A stretch of DNA of 64,000 nt from an uncultured Kordia sp. (GTDB taxonomy: Bacteria > Bacteroidota > Bacteroidia > Flavobacteriales > Flavobacteriaceae). Position 1 is the stretch's first letter; each line of letters begins with the position of its first letter. The translations under genes were made by a program, and so were the position numbers. The stretch is taken from positions 930,001 to 994,000 of the forward strand of contig NZ_CANMEZ010000001.1 in assembly GCF_947496985.1 (NCBI RefSeq), written 5' to 3'. The notes beneath the pieces are model-generated. The model was given only the letters and a program-made list of their open reading frames with translations, was not told the origin of the DNA and made no database searches. Positions 63,032 to 64,000 of the stretch are shown one piece after another.

Positions 63032-64000
63032 ATGTATAAAAAATTACTCTTACTTGCATGGCTATGCACATCTTTTAGCTATGCACAAGGTCCCATGACG
63101 CCGCTTCCAAGTGCTGTAACTTCGGGAACAGACTGGAATACATCTACTTTAACAGCAGATTTTGCTTTCGATTTCCCATGGGAAATCACCTATGGGCCAG
63201 ATGATAATCTATGGATTACAGAACGTGTTGGAGAAAAAATTGTTCGTATCGGAACCAATGGAGGCGCTATCACAACACTAATTGACTTAAGTAGCAAAGT
63301 AGTCAATGCAAAACAAGGTGGTTTGATGGGAATGGCGATTCATCCGGCATTATATGCAGATATTACAACAACAACGAACAACTATGTATATGCTGCATAT
63401 ACCTATAATGATAGCGGTTTAAAAGTACGTTTAGTGCGTTTGGTATACAACAATGCTGCCGGAACGCTTACAGAAGATACATCACTTGATACAAATGGTA
63501 CTATCTTAGAAGGGTTGCCAGGAAGTGCTGATCATAACTCTGGACGACTCATCATAGGGCCAGATTTAAAAATATATTACACTATTGGTGATCAGGGAGC
63601 AAACCAATTTGACAATGCGTGTGATCCTATATTATCACAAGTGCTACCAACATCTCCAACGGATTATGCTAACTATCCGGGAAAAACACTTCGTATCAAT
63701 TTAGACGGAACTATTCCAACAGACAATCCTGTATTTAACAATGTGCAAAGTCACGTATATACATACGGACATAGAAATGCACAGGGAATCATCTTTGCGC
63801 AGGACGGAACGTTATACAACTCAGAACATGGCGCTAAAGTTGATGATGAAATTAACATCATAGAAGAAGGAAAAAACTATGGTTGGCCGCAAATCGCAGG
63901 ATATTATGATAACATGGCATACACATACTGTAACTGGTCTTCATTAGGAGGCGCTTGTAATGCAGGTAGTTTTAGTGATCATAACTGTCCGGTTGGCGCA
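63032..64000 (+). CDS. secreted PQQ-dependent sugar dehydrogenase, N-terminal part
   Basis: The frame opens at ATG 63032 and is still open at the window end (323 residues seen). A signal peptide is visible (MYKKLLLLAWLCTSFSYAQ). The beta-propeller of soluble glucose/sorbosone dehydrogenases is recognised by WEITYGPDDNLWITER, ADHNSGRLIIGPDLKIYYTIGD (a variant of the HxGGxLxFGPDG motif), VYTYGHRNAQGI and EHGAKVDDEINIIEEGKNYGWP. These proteins oxidise sugars with PQQ or act as related binding proteins. It starts 35 bp after the giant T9SS protein, so the two may be co-transcribed. A T9SS domain, if any, lies beyond the window. Confidence 0.9.
   Translation, partial: MYKKLLLLAWLCTSFSYAQGPMTPLPSAVTSGTDWNTSTLTADFAFDFPWEITYGPDDNLWITERVGEKIVRIGTNGGAITTLIDLSSKVVNAKQGGLMGMAIHPALYADITTTTNNYVYAAYTYNDSGLKVRLVRLVYNNAAGTLTEDTSLDTNGTILEGLPGSADHNSGRLIIGPDLKIYYTIGDQGANQFDNACDPILSQVLPTSPTDYANYPGKTLRINLDGTIPTDNPVFNNVQSHVYTYGHRNAQGIIFAQDGTLYNSEHGAKVDDEINIIEEGKNYGWPQIAGYYDNMAYTYCNWSSLGGACNAGSFSDHNCPVGA

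Overview
The window looks like chromosomal DNA of a marine-type member of the Flavobacteriaceae (Bacteroidota). The evidence is strongly AT-rich DNA, TAnnTTTG-type -7 promoter elements, type IX secretion (T9SS) C-terminal sorting domains on two giant secreted proteins, and flavobacterial families such as DUF4254 beside a GT9 glycosyltransferase and a DUF5687-like ABC permease. A genus such as Kordia would fit, but the sequence alone does not prove it. I saw no rRNA, tRNA, CRISPR array, transposase, integrase or prophage gene.

Region 1 (1-40080) is a gene-dense, single-strand surface polysaccharide locus of the Wzx/Wzy type. It carries a Wzz-like chain-length regulator and the complete dTDP-L-rhamnose set (rmlB, A, C, D). 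A sulfate-activation set follows (cysQ, DUF2061 protein, cysC, cysD, cysN), interrupted by an MBOAT/SGNH O-acyltransferase pair. Next come a lipoprotein, an O-antigen ligase, a flippase, a polymerase and a GNAT enzyme. After a 410 bp gap there is a UDP-GalNAcA-type pair, a polysaccharide deacetylase, an AsnB-like amidotransferase and a GT4. Then come the UDP-N-acetyl-L-fucosamine genes (CapE/F/G type) with a cupin and a WbuB-like transferase, a sulfotransferase, a PglC-like initiating transferase, a PglE-like aminotransferase, a PglF-like dehydratase and a second polymerase candidate. The locus ends with UDP-glucose dehydrogenase, UDP-xylose synthase, a WcaJ-like initiating transferase and a GT2. 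purD overlaps the last gene by 4 bp. No sulfite-forming reductase gene is present, so PAPS made here is probably spent on sulfating the glycan. CysQ would remove the PAP by-product.

Region 2 (40075-49660) holds two small or membrane flavobacterial proteins and a 2057-residue T9SS adhesin-like protein with 13 tandem SdrD-B-like repeats. A DUF4254/GT9 pair follows. Region 3 (49684-56560) has a PaaE-like ferredoxin reductase on the minus strand. Divergent from it is a PadR regulator, then four tandem paralogous membrane proteins with an N-terminal alpha-helical domain resembling HAAS/permease-prefix domains, and finally an ABC-2-type permease and its ATPase. This PadR, four-sensor, ABC operon is the most unusual arrangement in the window.

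Region 4 (56787-64000) encodes a 2069-residue multidomain T9SS protein (FN3, GEVED, ASH-like, thrombospondin-3 and LamG-like modules). It is followed by the N-terminal part of a secreted PQQ-dependent sugar dehydrogenase that runs off the window.
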